64,000 bases of DNA, taken from Tachypleus tridentatus (taxonomy: Eukaryota > Arthropoda > Merostomata > Xiphosura > Limulidae). The position numbers and the translations under genes were made by a program. Positions 1 to 13,424 of this stretch are shown in pieces; position 1 is the first letter of the stretch, and each line of letters begins with the position of its first letter. The notes below the pieces were generated by a model, which saw only the letters and a list, made by a program, of their open reading frames with translations, was not told the DNA's origin and ran no database searches. The stretch covers positions 153,097,290 through 153,161,289 of the forward strand of contig NC_134834.1 of NCBI RefSeq assembly GCF_004210375.1, in the 5' to 3' direction.

Positions 1-589
1 GGGATCATTTACCTCTGTTTATATACTTGTTAAAATTCAAATAATCTCCTATTCTGCCTTACAATTTATGAAATTCATATTAATTTTCAAAACTATATTA
101 AACCCTATAATCAAGCAAATAAGCTGTTTGTTAAAGTCCACGATAATGAAAAGAAATATTTTTATATGACATAGTATTTTATGCATTTCTGTATATTACC
201 CCAGAACAGACAGAAACTAGTAAAACTAAAAGTTACATTTTAACTTAATTAAAGATCAATGTAATTCTTTATCAATCATTATTACACAGCCCTCTCTACA
301 TAGCCACTTATTAGTTATATTTTTTCTGAATGAAAATGTATTTCTCACAGATACTTTCCTTTTCTCACAAGATTAGCTTTTCATATATTCACTGACAAAT
401 CTCTGGTAGAAAATATTTTATTAAAAAAATCTGATTTTTGAGTACTAGGATTTATAATATTTACTGAAAGCTTGTAAATTTCATAAAGGTTCACAAACTA
501 TATCAAACATTACAGTATGGAAACTGATGGTTACTCTATGCTAATGACAGGGTAAATCAGATTTTAATTTGTATTTACAGGTATATTAA
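1..589. other. AT-rich non-coding stretch
   Basis: I see no open frame with codon structure, no splice-flanked exon and no recognisable repeat here. Confidence 0.5.
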
Positions 590-1190
590 ACACAAGACTC
601 AAGAAGTTATAACTGCATTTTATTGGTCACTGGTCAGGCCACATTTGAAGTATTGTGTTCATTTAAGGCTCCTTATATGAAGCAAAACATCTAATTGTTA
701 TAAAGGGTTCATAGAAGGGGTAATAGGATGATACCTGGAATGAAAAGGTTGTCATAAGAGGATAGGTTAAGAACTCTGAAATATTGTCTTGAAAAAAGAA
801 ATTAGAAGAATCCAATTGAAGTATTTTAGATAGTTATGGAATTTACAGGGTTCATATATACTTCTTCATACTTATAGATGACAATGTTAGGAGTAGGAGA
901 CAAATATAAATTCTGGCAGGATAGGAATTACCTTCAGCCAAGACAATTTTTTTTTTCTAACAAAGTGGTTGGCATTTGGAATTAGTTGCCTTCAGATGTG
1001 GTAACGGCAGTAAATTTACTCATAGTCGCAGCAGTGAAAGAAATGGAAGCACCAAACAATAGTCTTAACAATGGATAAGAGACATAAAGCTCTGGCTCAC
1101 ACTGCCACATGCAGCATTTCCATGGAGAGCCTACAGTGGCTATTAATTCATTGTGGAACTATACAACCCCTTGTATTTCCCTATTAAATT
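590..1190 (+). pseudogene. CR1-like LINE: decayed C-terminal end of reverse transcriptase
   Basis: Plus-strand translation in shifting frames shows the typical C-terminal signature of CR1-type reverse transcriptases. LVRPHLKYCV lies at about 630-660, RMIPGMKR near 725-750, and VVGIWN-LPSDVVTAVN near 965-1015. The order and spacing match the thumb and tail of CR1 RT. Several frameshifts and stops separate the blocks, so this is an old, 5'-truncated, dead copy. In a live element this part would help copy the element's RNA into DNA at a nicked target. The left boundary is set by the first recognisable block and the right one is approximate. It is unrelated in sequence to the minus-strand LINE copies A, C, D and E. 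Confidence 0.65.
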
Positions 1191-2040
1191 TAAAAAAAAG
1201 TGAAGTTGATAGTTTGATATATTAAAATAAAGCAGTCGCACATTTTCAATATGTATGTATGACCACATCTATAAATTCCAGAAATATCTATCTAAATCTC
1301 ATTGGTTGTCAGGAAATGGATATCAAACTCTATTATTACTTGAAGAATTTAGAAGTTTCTAATGTTCTATATGTAATCATTAACAGGCACTTAATTCTAC
1401 ATTATGGACTTTATAAAAATAACAACTTAAAGTCACTGATATCAAATAAAGTAACATTTGAACTAGCTTGACCATTCATCTATAATGTGGATTTCAGATA
1501 CCAAAAATGGGTTAAGAATTAAGCAGATGAAGAAGAAATAATGGAAGCCAGTTGGAATGCCATTCTACAGAACTTTCATATCTGGGTGATTAACGTTGAT
1601 TCTAGAAGCAGTACTTTTGGACATTTAACCAATTCTCTGCCAGGAAAAAAATTAAAGTTAATTTCTTAAATTAAAAACTTATTTACAATGATAATTATCA
1701 CTTCTCACACTTACAACTACCACTAAAGTTCTAGAATTTTTTCTTCACACATCTAATCATTTGTCTGATTTTTATCACTTGTTCTGGTCTTTTATACCCC
1801 ACTTAATTGCCCTTGGCAATATTTGTCTCATGATACTTTCCACCTCTATATAAATAAAACCTTTTTCAGACAATGTTCTCACTTTTTTTGAAACTGACTC
1901 TCAGGTTTCTAACACCATCTCTTTGTGGGGAGAAAAAACAGGAAAATGTGAAGAGGAAATGTTATTGATTATTATTAGAAATACATTTTTGATTTAAGAA
2001 AATATTAATTTCCTATAGATACTTCTTTCACACTTACAGC
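1190..2040. other. AT-rich non-coding stretch
   Basis: There is one 70-codon chance ORF (1259-1471, plus) with low-complexity composition. I see no domain, splice support or repeat. Confidence 0.4.
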
Positions 2041-5000
2041 TGGAATTCCACACTGAGAAGGTGGAGGGGCCAGTCAAAGCATTATCCATATGGAAACTGT
2101 CTACATAGATCATGGATGTGTCAATAGAAGGTTGGCACTATAATGGGATAGCCCCACTACATCCAGAATAGATATGCTCTTCAACTTTTAACTTAATTTA
2201 TGCATTATAGATGGAATTTTACATGTTTTATTATCATCACTGGTCAGGACCCAACTAGATAGCCACAGTTCCACTATTCAGAGTTGGAATTATAGAGTCA
2301 TGATCTCAATATCTCTCATTAAAGGCTAGGGCAATTAAACTGCAATCTCTCTGTGTATAAATGTGTTTGTATCTTTTCCCTGACTGCTTGAGTATTGATT
2401 TTCTATATATACACATATATTTACATACTTATGAATGGATCCAAACTTGTATGCACAGAATGATGCATTCTGAGCTACCAGAATCATGAAGAGAAGGTAA
2501 GCAACACTGAAATAGACAAACCTTCTTCTCAACATGAAGAAGTCCAAAAAGCAATACCCTAGACTTGAAATGATGAGACTAGCTATGCCTTACTCAGCCT
2601 GAGGAAGCAGAACTCATCTAGTCAGGGATTATGAACACTCATCATCACTCTCCAACCATGTGAGAAAGGTATATTCCACTTGCTTCCAAAATACTCTGAA
2701 GGAAAAGCCTCTGTTTGCTACCCCAATGACTGAAAGCTGAATGTGGTAAAGACTCGCAAGCTCCACTAGTCAAGTATGAGAGGTAATGAATGTTGAGTAG
2801 TCCTGAGGAACAATGCAACCCAACCCTAATTTAATCAATCCAATGATGGGCAGGATCCCCTTTTGCTTTAGTACTGAAAGTCCAAAAGTGGCAGTCTGGT
2901 ATACTACAGTTATTCCACCCAGAGTGCCTCTAGGTGGTCTTATAGAACATATTTCTACAGAGTCTGTTGCAACTTAGATAGAATATATTGAATTAGTGAT
3001 TGACAGTGCAGAATTGATTTGATTAAAGCACTCCTGCTGGGCAACACATGCTACAGAGTGGGACCCTGTAAAAACAAGTTAAGGAACACAGAAAGGTAGC
3101 AGCCCTCTTTATAATCTAGTCAGAATTGTTTAGATGGGTACAGAGGATAAGCAAAAAAACCTTCAAATGAAGATAATGCAAGTAATGTGAGATGAAGGTA
3201 CTGGAGGAAGTCCACATAACAGTCTTCAAAATAATTTCCAGCAGGTAAATCAATCTGGCCACTAAAAACATAGTTATGTGAGAGATCTGATTATATGTGA
3301 CTTGCAGAAGACTCCTTGTCTTCAAAGAGAACCCACAATAAAAAAAAAATTGTCTAGTATCTCTAAACATATTGGTGCTGACAACAAAACCTACAAGACC
3401 CTCATGACAACTATATATCTAAACCTTATCAGCTATGAAGTGAGAAAATAGTGATCAAATGAATCATTAAAAGCATCTTTCCAATTCCCTGTTTAACAAT
3501 GTCTTGGGTATGAAAAACTGATCTGAGGACACAGATAAAGTAATAAAGCAGTTAGAGTAGACAAACGTTGCAAATCACTCTAACCACCAATAGGAGCAAC
3601 AAACATTAAACTTTCAGGTAAAAGTGATACATGCCATATGAGAATCAGATCATAAACAGGAAATGAAAAAAGGGGATGTAATGTAGCCTTAATATACCAG
3701 TTGGGTAGTTGCAATAGTTCATAAAACAAAGAACCCAAAGCAACTTGAGAAATCCAGAGAGCACTGGGGACTCGAGGAATATTTTTATTTGTGAGTATCA
3801 AACAGTAGTCAATAAGGCTGCCTTACAGAGTGCAACTGTAGAAGATACAAAAGTCCTGGCCCAAAAAGATCCAGGTCAAAAAATTAGTTATGGTTAGCAC
3901 TTCTGAGTGAAATGGATTCAAACTCCTTTCAATACACAATCTTCAATAGGTGTACCATATTCATTAATAAGTCTCCAGTGTAGGACTAAGGCAAAGACCA
4001 AGACAGACACATAGCAACCTTAGAAAATTAAACCCCATTGCCATGTGAAAGACTGCTGAAGCTTGAACTTCTGGATAACCAAGTATATCATGTCAGATCA
4101 TAACTACCTCCACAGAGATGGACTTCCTAGATATGAAAGTAGTGGATGGATACTCCTGATGGTATTGCAGAAGCAGAAATCAACTTGTATCTGCTAATTC
4201 AGTGCTATCAACAGGACCCATCAATGGGTTGGAACAAATCATAATTAGTACCTTTGGTAACATATGAAATGGAGAGAGGGCCTAAAGTGGTAATCCCATC
4301 CCATCCTAATTGAATGCATCCATTGCCCAAGTTCAAAGGTCAGATAACAGAGACCAAATTGATACAGTTGGGTGTTTCAATGAAAAGGCCAATCCACCAA
4401 TCATGGTTTCAAAATGACAGCAAATCTGTTGGGAAAATTTGCTTGGGTTTAAACAATTCATATGCTACTACGGTCATAACCCATGGAATATGGCAAGTAG
4501 GATGATATGATAGGAGTGGTCACGAGAAAGGAGGTCCAAGATTAGAAAACATGGTGCCTTGTACCAAGTCCCTCCTTAACATGAAACACCAGACACAACC
4601 AGAGAATTGTCAGAGTGAAGCCTGACAGTTGTCACCCTAATAAGCTCATGCCATGAAACATTGCCTTTTGAAGAGCAAGAATGACTGAAACATTGTCTGG
4701 GGAAGCCTTGTTGTCTGATAGATCCTGAAATTCCTGATTGTTGGTATATGCACCCCCATCCTGAAATGAGGTACTTGTGAAATGATAGAACATTGGACAA
4801 GGTGGCAGCAGAATAAGATATATCTTTGTAGTGTCCCTACTAAGCAACTCCTCGAGATTGAAGAACAATCCTGACTAAGGAAATTGGGGAATCCAAAGAA
4901 TTTATCTTTATGATCCCTTGGTTGAAGACCATTATAAGGATCTCTTGTGTTCTCATTCCAAAGACACAGTTTTGACTGATGCCCACATTCCCAAAAGAGA

Positions 5001-6095
5001 AATAACCACTTATGTAGTAGGCAAAAGAAAAGGTAAGAGTTGAGCTACCTGTATCATAGTGTGGAGCCAAATAGAAGTCAGCTGACATGATGTAAAAATA
5101 CATACCCTGACTGATGACACTGAAATGGAGCAAGGGCAGATGCCTCAGCTCTGAGAATGAAGTTTGTCTTGGTTGTTTCTGAAAGTAGCATCAGGGTGTG
5201 ATGTTCTGACATTTAATGATGTGGTGCCAACAGTAACCCCAACCTTTGTGCACAAAAAATGCTGATAATGGTGTAGCATTATGAGCTATGGCAGTGTGCA
5301 GATAGAAGCCAACAACAAGGAACTTGGACATCCACAATTTCAGTAAAACATTTCAACTCAGATTGAGGAATAAGTAACTTGTGAGCATTGGAGAAACTAG
5401 GTAATGATACAGATAAGAAAGTTTGATGACCAGACACCAACCTCCTACCTTCTTAGGCCTAACAACCAATGGGAATAAATATCTGGAAGAACTAATATAA
5501 TTTTCTCACCACCCCCAGAGCAACCATTCTGACAGTCCTAAACTAAGTTTCAAATCCTAAGGCCTGAGAGAGACAGAAATCTTACAGATTATGTGAATAA
5601 CAGTAGCAAAGATGTAAACTGAATGACTAATCCTGACTCAATGACCTGTAGTGCACCTGGAAATGTGGTTAAGTTACCACACATCCAGAATTCTCTGAGC
5701 CAAGTCACACAAAATACAATAATCACTGGTATCACTGGCAATGATCTAACAGAGCAACATAATCCTTGGGTATACATTGAATCTATTCTGAGTACCAGTA
5801 TATCAAAAAGTTGATGTTGATGGCCAGGAGCTTCAGATAAAAGTAGAACTGTGACCCCTTGTAAGAGCCAATAAAATATGATATGCTAACAACAACAGAG
5901 ATTAATGTAAAAGCTAACAACTGAGCCAATGTGCATTGTAACAATGGGTTGCTGAGTTGGAAAAGCAGCTGAACTACTTGAGTTGGAATATGCTTCTTCA
6001 TCGTAGTGATAAGCTAAATCACAAAGTTCCAACAACCATGTCAGATAAGGCATAACTACCCTTTCACATATCTGAGAATTAAATTTCCAAATATG
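2040..6095. other. Unexplained ~4 kb block, compositionally distinct
   Basis: The block is less AT-rich than its flanks and has few of the long A/T runs seen elsewhere. It holds several overlapping 60-97 codon open stretches, mostly on the minus strand (for example 3580-3801, 4632-4868, 4840-5133 and 5886-6101). None shows a motif I recognise, and they do not join into one frame. It could be a very old transposon, a decayed retroelement or a pseudogene. I found no terminal repeats. Confidence 0.3.
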
Positions 6096-6689
6096 AAACA
6101 CAATGGTTAGTTTCTGGCATTTTATGGCTCAAAGCAACTGGGCTATTTATGTGCGACAACAGCTAAAAAAATAAAAAATAAAATTATAAAAGTTGATAAA
6201 GAAGAATCAAAGTGAAGCAAAATAAAGTTTAATGTTTTAATTAAAAAAGTTAAATAGCATTAAAACCAATTTTTAAATCTAGTTAACAGCAGTAAGCAAG
6301 AAAGTACTACAAGTTTTAAAAGACTTTCTGTAGCATAATTTTAATTATTATAACTCACCAGGATGACTAACGAGCAAGTTCAAACATCAGCATCAATCAC
6401 CTGAAGTTGGCCTTTCCAGTTGGCCAATGGCCTTTAAAAAAACTAAAATCATTTGTAAGGTGGACAGTGTCACCATCACCAATGACACTGTCCAACATCA
6501 GGGATAAACCATGGGACAAAACATGTCTAAAACAGTGTTGCTGTTGAGAGTCATAATGACTGCATGACAGTAATGTGTGGGCTATTACAACCTGAGTGTC
6601 ACACAGACCACACATTGGTGCATCAGTCCCAAATAAAATAAAATGATCAGTTAAAAATTGACCAATGCATAGTCTAGTTAGAACAACTT

Positions 6690-7215
6690 CCTCTTTCCGA
6701 TCTCTACAGAAAGAAGACAGCCAAAGTCCAATATAGGGTTTTATCTGGAAAAGCTTATTTTCATGTTGCTCACTCCAAGTCAACTGCCAACTGGAAGAAG
6801 GCAAGAATTGAATACAGGACCACAGTCCATGTATGGAACAGGAACAGCAATGATAGTACCAGAGCAGGCAGACTAAGCTGCAGTGTCCTGAGCTCACTGC
6901 TGTGAAAACCAGTGTGGCCTGGTATCAAGAACTGGATAGAAGTAGATGTTAGAGAAATGGGCCAGTCAGTTTTGAACATCGACGAGAATTTCAGGGCCAG
7001 TAGAAGACTAAGCAAGTCAGTATAAATAGTACAATTCAAGTACTGCTTCACTTCTGTGTTATCCAGGGCAAGAGAAATGGCATACTGTTCAGCAGTGAAC
7101 AAAGAAACTGCAGAGGGGATTTTGTGCACAACCACCAAACCACAACAAACAATGGCAGAGCTCATAGAGTCACTTAATTTGGAACCATCCGTATAAATTG
7201 GAATGGAGGAATGGT
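6690..7215 (-). pseudogene. LINE A RNase H domain, frameshifted
   Basis: The RNase H domain would remove the RNA strand of the cDNA hybrid during reverse transcription. Visible motifs are IPIYTDGSK (first acidic residue, near 7190), FTAEQYAISLAL (catalytic Glu), NCTIYTD (second Asp, near 7030) and IPGHTGFHSSE. The last replaces the expected HxGxxGNELAD, so the final Asp is lost. The frame shifts after that block. Compare the intact version in copy D (58361-58876). Confidence 0.75.
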
Positions 7216-7431
7216 TCAAAAGACGTTTAGCAAATAGAAGATGGTACTTCCAACTAGGAATATCAACCTCCTTCAGATGACTAAAAGAAGATCACATTTG
7301 GGGACTGTAATAAGTCACAGTAAGATGAGCTAACCAGTGGATGCAGCAACGTTATCCAAGGACAGACCAAATTCATCCAATTGCACCTGGATACAAAGGC
7401 CAGAAGAAACAATGGCAGATCGTCCATTCTA

Positions 7432-7839
7432 TTAGGTTGAGGAATAATTCGTGAGCGTTTTTAACTAATTTCATTCAAGCATTACATGCAAGACTATACA
7501 ATACTTCAATGCATGAACACATTACACCCAAAATATTTATTATGATACTTTATTTCATGTAATACCTAGGTATATAGTATGCATTGTTTTAAACGAAATT
7601 GCAAGAAATTAAATGCGAAAAGCAGATGGTGTCGAAAATGCTCGATTTTGTCCACTTGACATTCCATTTAATGAGCTGAAAATGAAAGCAAAAATTAAAG
7701 ACATATGAAAATCAAACACACCATCTATTAGAGCAAAAAATTATCTACCAAATGACATGAAATATTTTGCGAAGCGTTTCCTTTATGAATATATTTTTTT
7801 AGCTTGAAAAAAATGCTCACGAATTATTCCTCAACCCAA
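7432..7839. mobile_element. Mariner-type MITE (408 bp) inside LINE A
   Basis: The element has terminal inverted repeats that match at 24 of 26 positions. The left end starts TTAGGTTGAGGAATAATTCG. The right end, read inverted, starts TTGGGTTGAGGAATAATTCG. A TA dinucleotide flanks each side (7430-7431 and 7840-7841), the target duplication expected for Tc1/mariner elements, and TTAGGTTG is a usual mariner start. The interior has no transposase frame that I can find, so it is non-autonomous. Compared with copy D, the LINE lacks about 117 bp at the insertion point, so a deletion accompanied or followed insertion. Confidence 0.85.
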
Positions 7840-7841
7840 TA

Positions 7842-9230
7842 AAACTCATGTACCACTCATTATATAAACTCTGGACTGGAGAAGTGCAGAAAGCCCCAGA
7901 TGGTGAACAATATCCAACACCTTCAAAGACTAGGTTCTTGCAGAGCCATAAGATGAGAGACCTATACTCCACTTTTGATAGATTGATGGCTCGACAGATC
8001 TTTAACAACGAACATCTATCTACTCCCTAAATGGTGGTAGAGAAGACATGGAGGATGTTCAGTGCTCTTGTACATTTGACTCGTAGCTGCTTGATGTGTA
8101 GTATAAAGGTTAGCTGACAGTCAAAGATAAGCCCCAAGGACTTTGTCTCAGGAACCACAGAAAACACAACTTCACTAACAGGGAGTTCAGGATGAGGATA
8201 AGTATTCAGTTGAGGACAAAAGTGCATGCAAATGGTTTTAGACAGAGAGAAGTTGAAACTGTTTGCTGTGGTCCACTTCAGTAAACAATTGAAGGCAGTT
8301 TGTAGTTCAATACAACCCTGAGTGACCCCAAGTTCCTGTAGGAAAGAACAGAAAGGTGTGGAATGCACACAAACTTGGAATCACCTGCCTATTAAAAAAA
8401 TTTGTAATAAAAATAAATAAATGGCCATGTAACCCACATAAGGGGATGTCTCGCAAAATGCCATACCTCCACATAGTAACTTAAACCTTCTTGAGGTAAA
8501 AAATATTGATACAGTATGTTGTTTGAGAAAGGACTCTCTGATCAACATTTCAAATTGAATCAGATTGTCCATCATGGTGTGCTGTTGGCAGAACCCACAC
8601 TGGATGAGTGAGAGGAAGTTGTCTGATTCAAAAACCAAACAAGATGAGCATTAACCATCCAATCTGAGGTCTTACAGAGACAGCTTGTCAAAGCAATTGA
8701 ATGGTAGTTTGAAGGAATCTTAAGATCCTTCCCAGACTTAGAGAAAGGTAAAACAATAGCCTGGTGCCATGCATCAGAAAAAAAATTCTCCTACCAAATG
8801 TTGTTAAAAATAACAAAAAAAAATAGCGAGAGAAGCAGGAAATAAATGATAGAGCATCTCGTAATGTATATCATCAGGTCAGACCGATGAGAAACCAGTT
8901 TCAGTTCCACAAGAGTAAAGGGATGGTTATAGTCACAGAGATGATCAGTTAGAAAGAAAATAGGTGATGACTCTGCCAAGTATTGATGGCTACGAAGGTG
9001 AAAGATGAAGCAGAAGTGCTAAATACCTGGTAAAAGCTATCAGTGAGAGTATGAGTGATGCTCCAGGTATCAGCTATTTCCTGGCCATCAGAGAGCAAGG
9101 GGGACAGGATTATACTGCCCACTGACCTTTGGAATGTTGTCCCATATGAATTTGGAACTGGGATAGAAGAATTACTGATTGTGAATTTAATCCAAGATTC
9201 CTTCTGGCTTTGATATTTCATTTGCCGAGA
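7842..9230 (-). pseudogene. LINE A reverse transcriptase, catalytic box deleted
   Basis: This is the reverse transcriptase part of ORF2. At 8027-8368 the frame reads QELGVTQGC (the PQG motif), then jumps to LQTAFNCLLKWTTANSFNFS. The intervening stretch with YVDD, present in copy D, is missing. Further upstream in the protein (8381-8640) is QCGFCQQHTMMDNL, the fingers and palm region. Several frames are used and stops are present, so no active enzyme can be made. Copies C and E show the same block order. Confidence 0.75.
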
Positions 9231-9599
9231 TGTGCACGGATCTGCTGGAAAGCGATGAAGTTTAAAAGTGTGGGATAACTATGAAAGGTATCCCAGACCC
9301 ATTTTTTAGCTTTCCCATGCCATATGGCAAATAAAATTCCACCTGAGATGAGGATATCGTGGAAAATGTGTCAAGGTTTTAGAAATACACTGAGCAGCTG
9401 CCTGTATAATACAGTCAGTCACTGCTACCACATAATCATCTATCGATGGCTTACAGACAATGACAGGATCAAGTGTCATTGGTGCAGTGAAAGAGGGCCA
9501 CCAGTTGGCTTGAGCCAGCATCCACCAAGACTCATGGGTCAAGTGCCATCAACCAGGGACAGTTTCTCTCAAAATTATAGGAAAATGATCACTGCCTCA

Positions 9600-10110
9600 T
9601 AAGTTATTGTCAACCCTCCATTAAAAGTGGAAGAATTGTGAAGGGGAGCAAACTGAGAGATCAACAGCAGTATTGAAAAGAGAAAGGTTGTGATCTAAAA
9701 GCATATGCTCAACAGAGCAATCTCTCCCATCAATATCAACACTTCCCCAGAGAGGATTATGTCCATTAACATCCCCCAGTAGTAAAAAGGGAGACAGCAA
9801 CTGTTCAATGGGAGAACAAACAGTGATGATATGACCCAATGAAACATTTAAGGCTACGGCCTCCAAGGGTGTATCGACTAGAAAAGACAGGGTAGGCACA
9901 CGTTGATCAACCAACAGTGTCACTCCTCCATGCACTCGTCCATCACACAACCAGTCATTTCTGCACAAAGAAAACTGCCGAAAGGTGAATGTATCAGCAA
10001 GATTCAGAAATGTTTCCTGTAAAGAAAGACATACAGGATGGTAAAAAGCAATCAGTGCTTTGTTGTCATCCAGATTAGAACATAAACCTCGACAGTTCAA
10101 CTATATCAAA
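9600..10110 (-). pseudogene. LINE A APE-type endonuclease, truncated
   Basis: This endonuclease nicks target DNA to start target-primed reverse transcription. The frame at 9621-10100 (159 codons) shows NCRGLCSNLDDNKALIAFYH at its start, where a conserved Trp precedes Asn in related copies and is Met here. SLQETFL (catalytic Glu) follows, then LCDGRVHGGVTLLVD, then GDVNGHNPLWGS (Asp and Asn of the GDFNxH box). The segment between CS and LLLGDVN is shortened relative to copy B. The frame breaks at the C-terminal end. Confidence 0.8.
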
Positions 10111-10300
10111 GTGGCCATTATTATTTATATGCAGGCAAATTGGGTGACAAGCCCATTTGTTTTCAACCATATATTTTTTATTTATTTGAGGGAGGTCTAT
10201 CGACCTCCATGGATCCTGCCCTGGGTTGATTAGGCAGGTTTCTGTAATTGGAAAAATTTTCCATCAACTGAGGGTGTGAAAGAATGATCATTTTGCAAAA

Positions 10301-13300
10301 TATGGACATGATTTTCCTCCATAACAGAAATAATAACCTGATAACTCATGCTGTAAATCAGCTTGGCAAAATTTGTTCTTTTGTTGTTGTTTTTAATGAA
10401 AATTAACTATGTAAAAATCATAGCACTGGTAAACCCATTAGTAATGCTTTGTTGAGAAAAAGTGATAAACATTATCTGAATGAAGTTCTTATATACAGTA
10501 CCAGGATAGAGGATGCATTCATACAGGTAAAAAGTGTCACAAAACAAATATCACCAAAGGCAATTAAGTGGAATATAAAAGATCAGAGCAAACAAGAAAA
10601 AATCAGACCAATGTTTAAATGGACAAAGAAAAAAACATAGCTGATAGTGTTTTACTACTTTTAATTTTTATCTTAATTAATTTTCTATCATTTTTTATTT
10701 TCTTCCATTTATATTTGCTATTGTTTAATCATTTACTTTACACTATTTTTCTTTTTTAAAACCATTTTTATAGTCTTTCTCCCCTAGTAATTGCTAAATT
10801 TCTCATTTACATTTGCAGTCCTGTTCCTTTTTGTACATTAGAAATTGTTCACTGTGCAATATACACAAATAAAGCCACTCTAGAGAGTCCCATGTAGTAA
10901 TGATGATATGCCATAAATACTAAGATCACTGAAAATCACTACTTTTTGCATCTTAAACTTCTTGCTCGTTACCACTTCACTCCCAAAGACACAGCTATCT
11001 TCCAACAATTTCTTAATTTGTGTTCATTGAGTAAGGTATGTTTATTAGCACAGAATGTAACCCCATATAATGGAGAAGATGAAAAGTAACCATGTAACAG
11101 GTTACCAAGTCATTACAGGTTTCTTGTACCAAAGACTCTTTGCTGATATATATTTTTTCAAAAGTTTCCGAGTGTCGCAATATTAACTCAGCAAGTGAAA
11201 AATGATCACAAGAAAAAAGGAAGAATTTAATTAAAATGTTATTAGATATTCTGATTACATCTTACAGCAACCACATTAAAATTGTATCAAAATATTCCAG
11301 TTTAAACAGAATCTTTCGCATCATCAATATATTCTTCCAGAACTGTATGGGGTGTCACTAAAATTACAAAAAGAATTATCGGGAGGCTGAGCTTCTTTAC
11401 AAATAGATAAAATTTGCATATATTAATAGAAATGCATGACAATATGAAAATAATCTTTGTAATATAAAAGTTTCATATAATGTTCAATTGCTGAACTCAT
11501 GTACAGGGAAATGAACCTACCAATAAAATTGTTTTACTAGAAATTCATTTTAGATGTTTTTCTTCAACCACTATAAATAACACAGCTGCAACTACAATGA
11601 TACCAATGTACATATCAAATAAAAAATTGTTATTTTCAAAATCCCCATTATCTGTAGAAACTTATTCAAGTTTCACACTATTTCATCCAGTTGTTTTGAA
11701 ATACAATTAAACAAACCATACAACAAGCACATTAAACTAAAGTACCCCGACATAAAAAGAGTTAAAACAGGTTAAGCTTTATAAAGCATTGTGACATTTA
11801 AAGGTTTGTTGAGAAAAGAAATACAACATATACATACAAAGTCTAAATTTTTAAATACCTCTTCAACTGGGAATTCAGCATGTTCTACCACAGTATACTA
11901 ATCAAATCTCACTATAGAAATGTTACAATTCAAAATAGTTAGCACAGCCTAACAGGATAAATAGTACTTACCCAAATTTTCCCTTATCTAAATATCACAT
12001 TCTCCAAAAAATGATTACTCACATTTCTATTTATTAACACTTTTTTTTCATTATCTAAAGAATAGTTTAAATTTTTCAGAATATTCTGATAATCAAATCA
12101 TTAAATGATAATAATACATAAATACCTTTGCTAATATTGAGACCAAACTGGACCCTGTGTTTACTCCACCTATTTCATAATATTTTTAAAAAATTTATGA
12201 TTCTATCATTCTTACTTCATATAACTTACAAAATATTTCATTGAGTGAACAGCTAAAACTACTTTCATTATTATAAATCAAGTTTACACATAACTTAAAA
12301 TTTTCTTTTAGTGTTCCTTACATGTAAATTCCTTTAAACCACTGCTCAAAAACATTTGTTGTTTAAAGTTATAACAGCCAGTTTTACATAGAATAAATCT
12401 TATCAGACAATTTAGTTTGTGCATTATTGGCAATCCATACAAAATTCCAGCATGTAAAACAGTTGGTCACATTTCCATCTGTAATTACCTTTTTATAACT
12501 TTCACTTCCTTTAACTGGAAGAAATATCTACTCAGCTTATTTTCTCTAGATTTACTTAGACATTCTTCTACAATCCAAAAACTAAAAAATATAATTTATT
12601 ATTTCAGGAACCTTGTTATTGTAATCTATTCTGTTCAAGATAACTTCATTCTCTTCATCAGGCTTAGTAGTTATAATCTCCTTGTTTTTACTTAGTTCAC
12701 TTAATGTTCACATTCCATGTTTTAGAGTTAAAATTATGCACATGCAAACCATTCAAACCTGAACTATTTGTAAATAATAACACACTTTACTTGCATTATT
12801 TGTATTAGTTAGGAATATCACTGTTGATTCAGGGTTCAATCCCTTGCATATCACACAACCTTATTTTTATTTGTGTTGTTTTAACCTTCCAAACATAGAT
12901 GTGGAACTGCCCATTTTGTGTACTTTCTAAAATTTTATGTATTTACTAATTCTACTTACATTGTACAAGAATGTATAGCTTTCCATCTCATGGTATCAAC
13001 AAATTATGTTTATATTTTATAATATTAATATTATTAAATATTTTAATTTTATACCCCTAAATATAACTGTAAATGTTTATTTCATCATTACTGACAAATC
13101 ATACTTAGTTATAATAGTAATATTCATGTCACTTTGTATTCCCTTCAATTAGTTAAAACATCTCATGTGTAATTAATTTGTTACCATACACGTAAATCAA
13201 CAATTTAAATGTTGCTCAAGTTAGATTTTCAGACACAACAAACTCATAATCATTTTAAAACACTTCAAATTGTCACGTCCAACTGCATGTTTAATTATGA

Positions 13301-13424
13301 AAGTATCAACTGCATCAGTTAGTATTATGTATTACTTTCATTTAAACAAATAACTTCGCCTGTACCTGTTAGTTTAATACATATTAAATGCTTAATTCCT
13401 GCAAATAGGAAACAAAACACTTAC
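10301..13424. other. AT-rich DNA, probably FEZ/UNC-76 intron 1
   Basis: There is no recognisable repeat or exon. It lies directly downstream of the splice donor of the FEZ-like exon on the minus strand, so at least its right part is probably intron. The ORFs at 10449-10640 and 12417-12695 look like chance. Confidence 0.4.

Larger units (their letters stand above)
6098..10300 (-). mobile_element. LINE copy A (I/Jockey-like), 5'-truncated, dead
   Basis: This is a minus-strand non-LTR retrotransposon, homologous along its length to copies C, D and E. Read from its 3' end it contains a 3' UTR (about 6098-6660), RNase H (about 6690-7215), a linker cut by a MITE (7432-7839), RT (7842-9230) and an APE-type endonuclease (9600-10110). 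Homology to copy E stops near 10300, inside the 3' end of ORF1, so the copy is 5'-truncated. The RT coding region has lost the stretch that holds the YVDD catalytic box. The 3' UTR keeps one arm of the stem-loop seen in copies C and D. Both ends are estimated from alignment by eye to the other copies. Confidence 0.85.
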
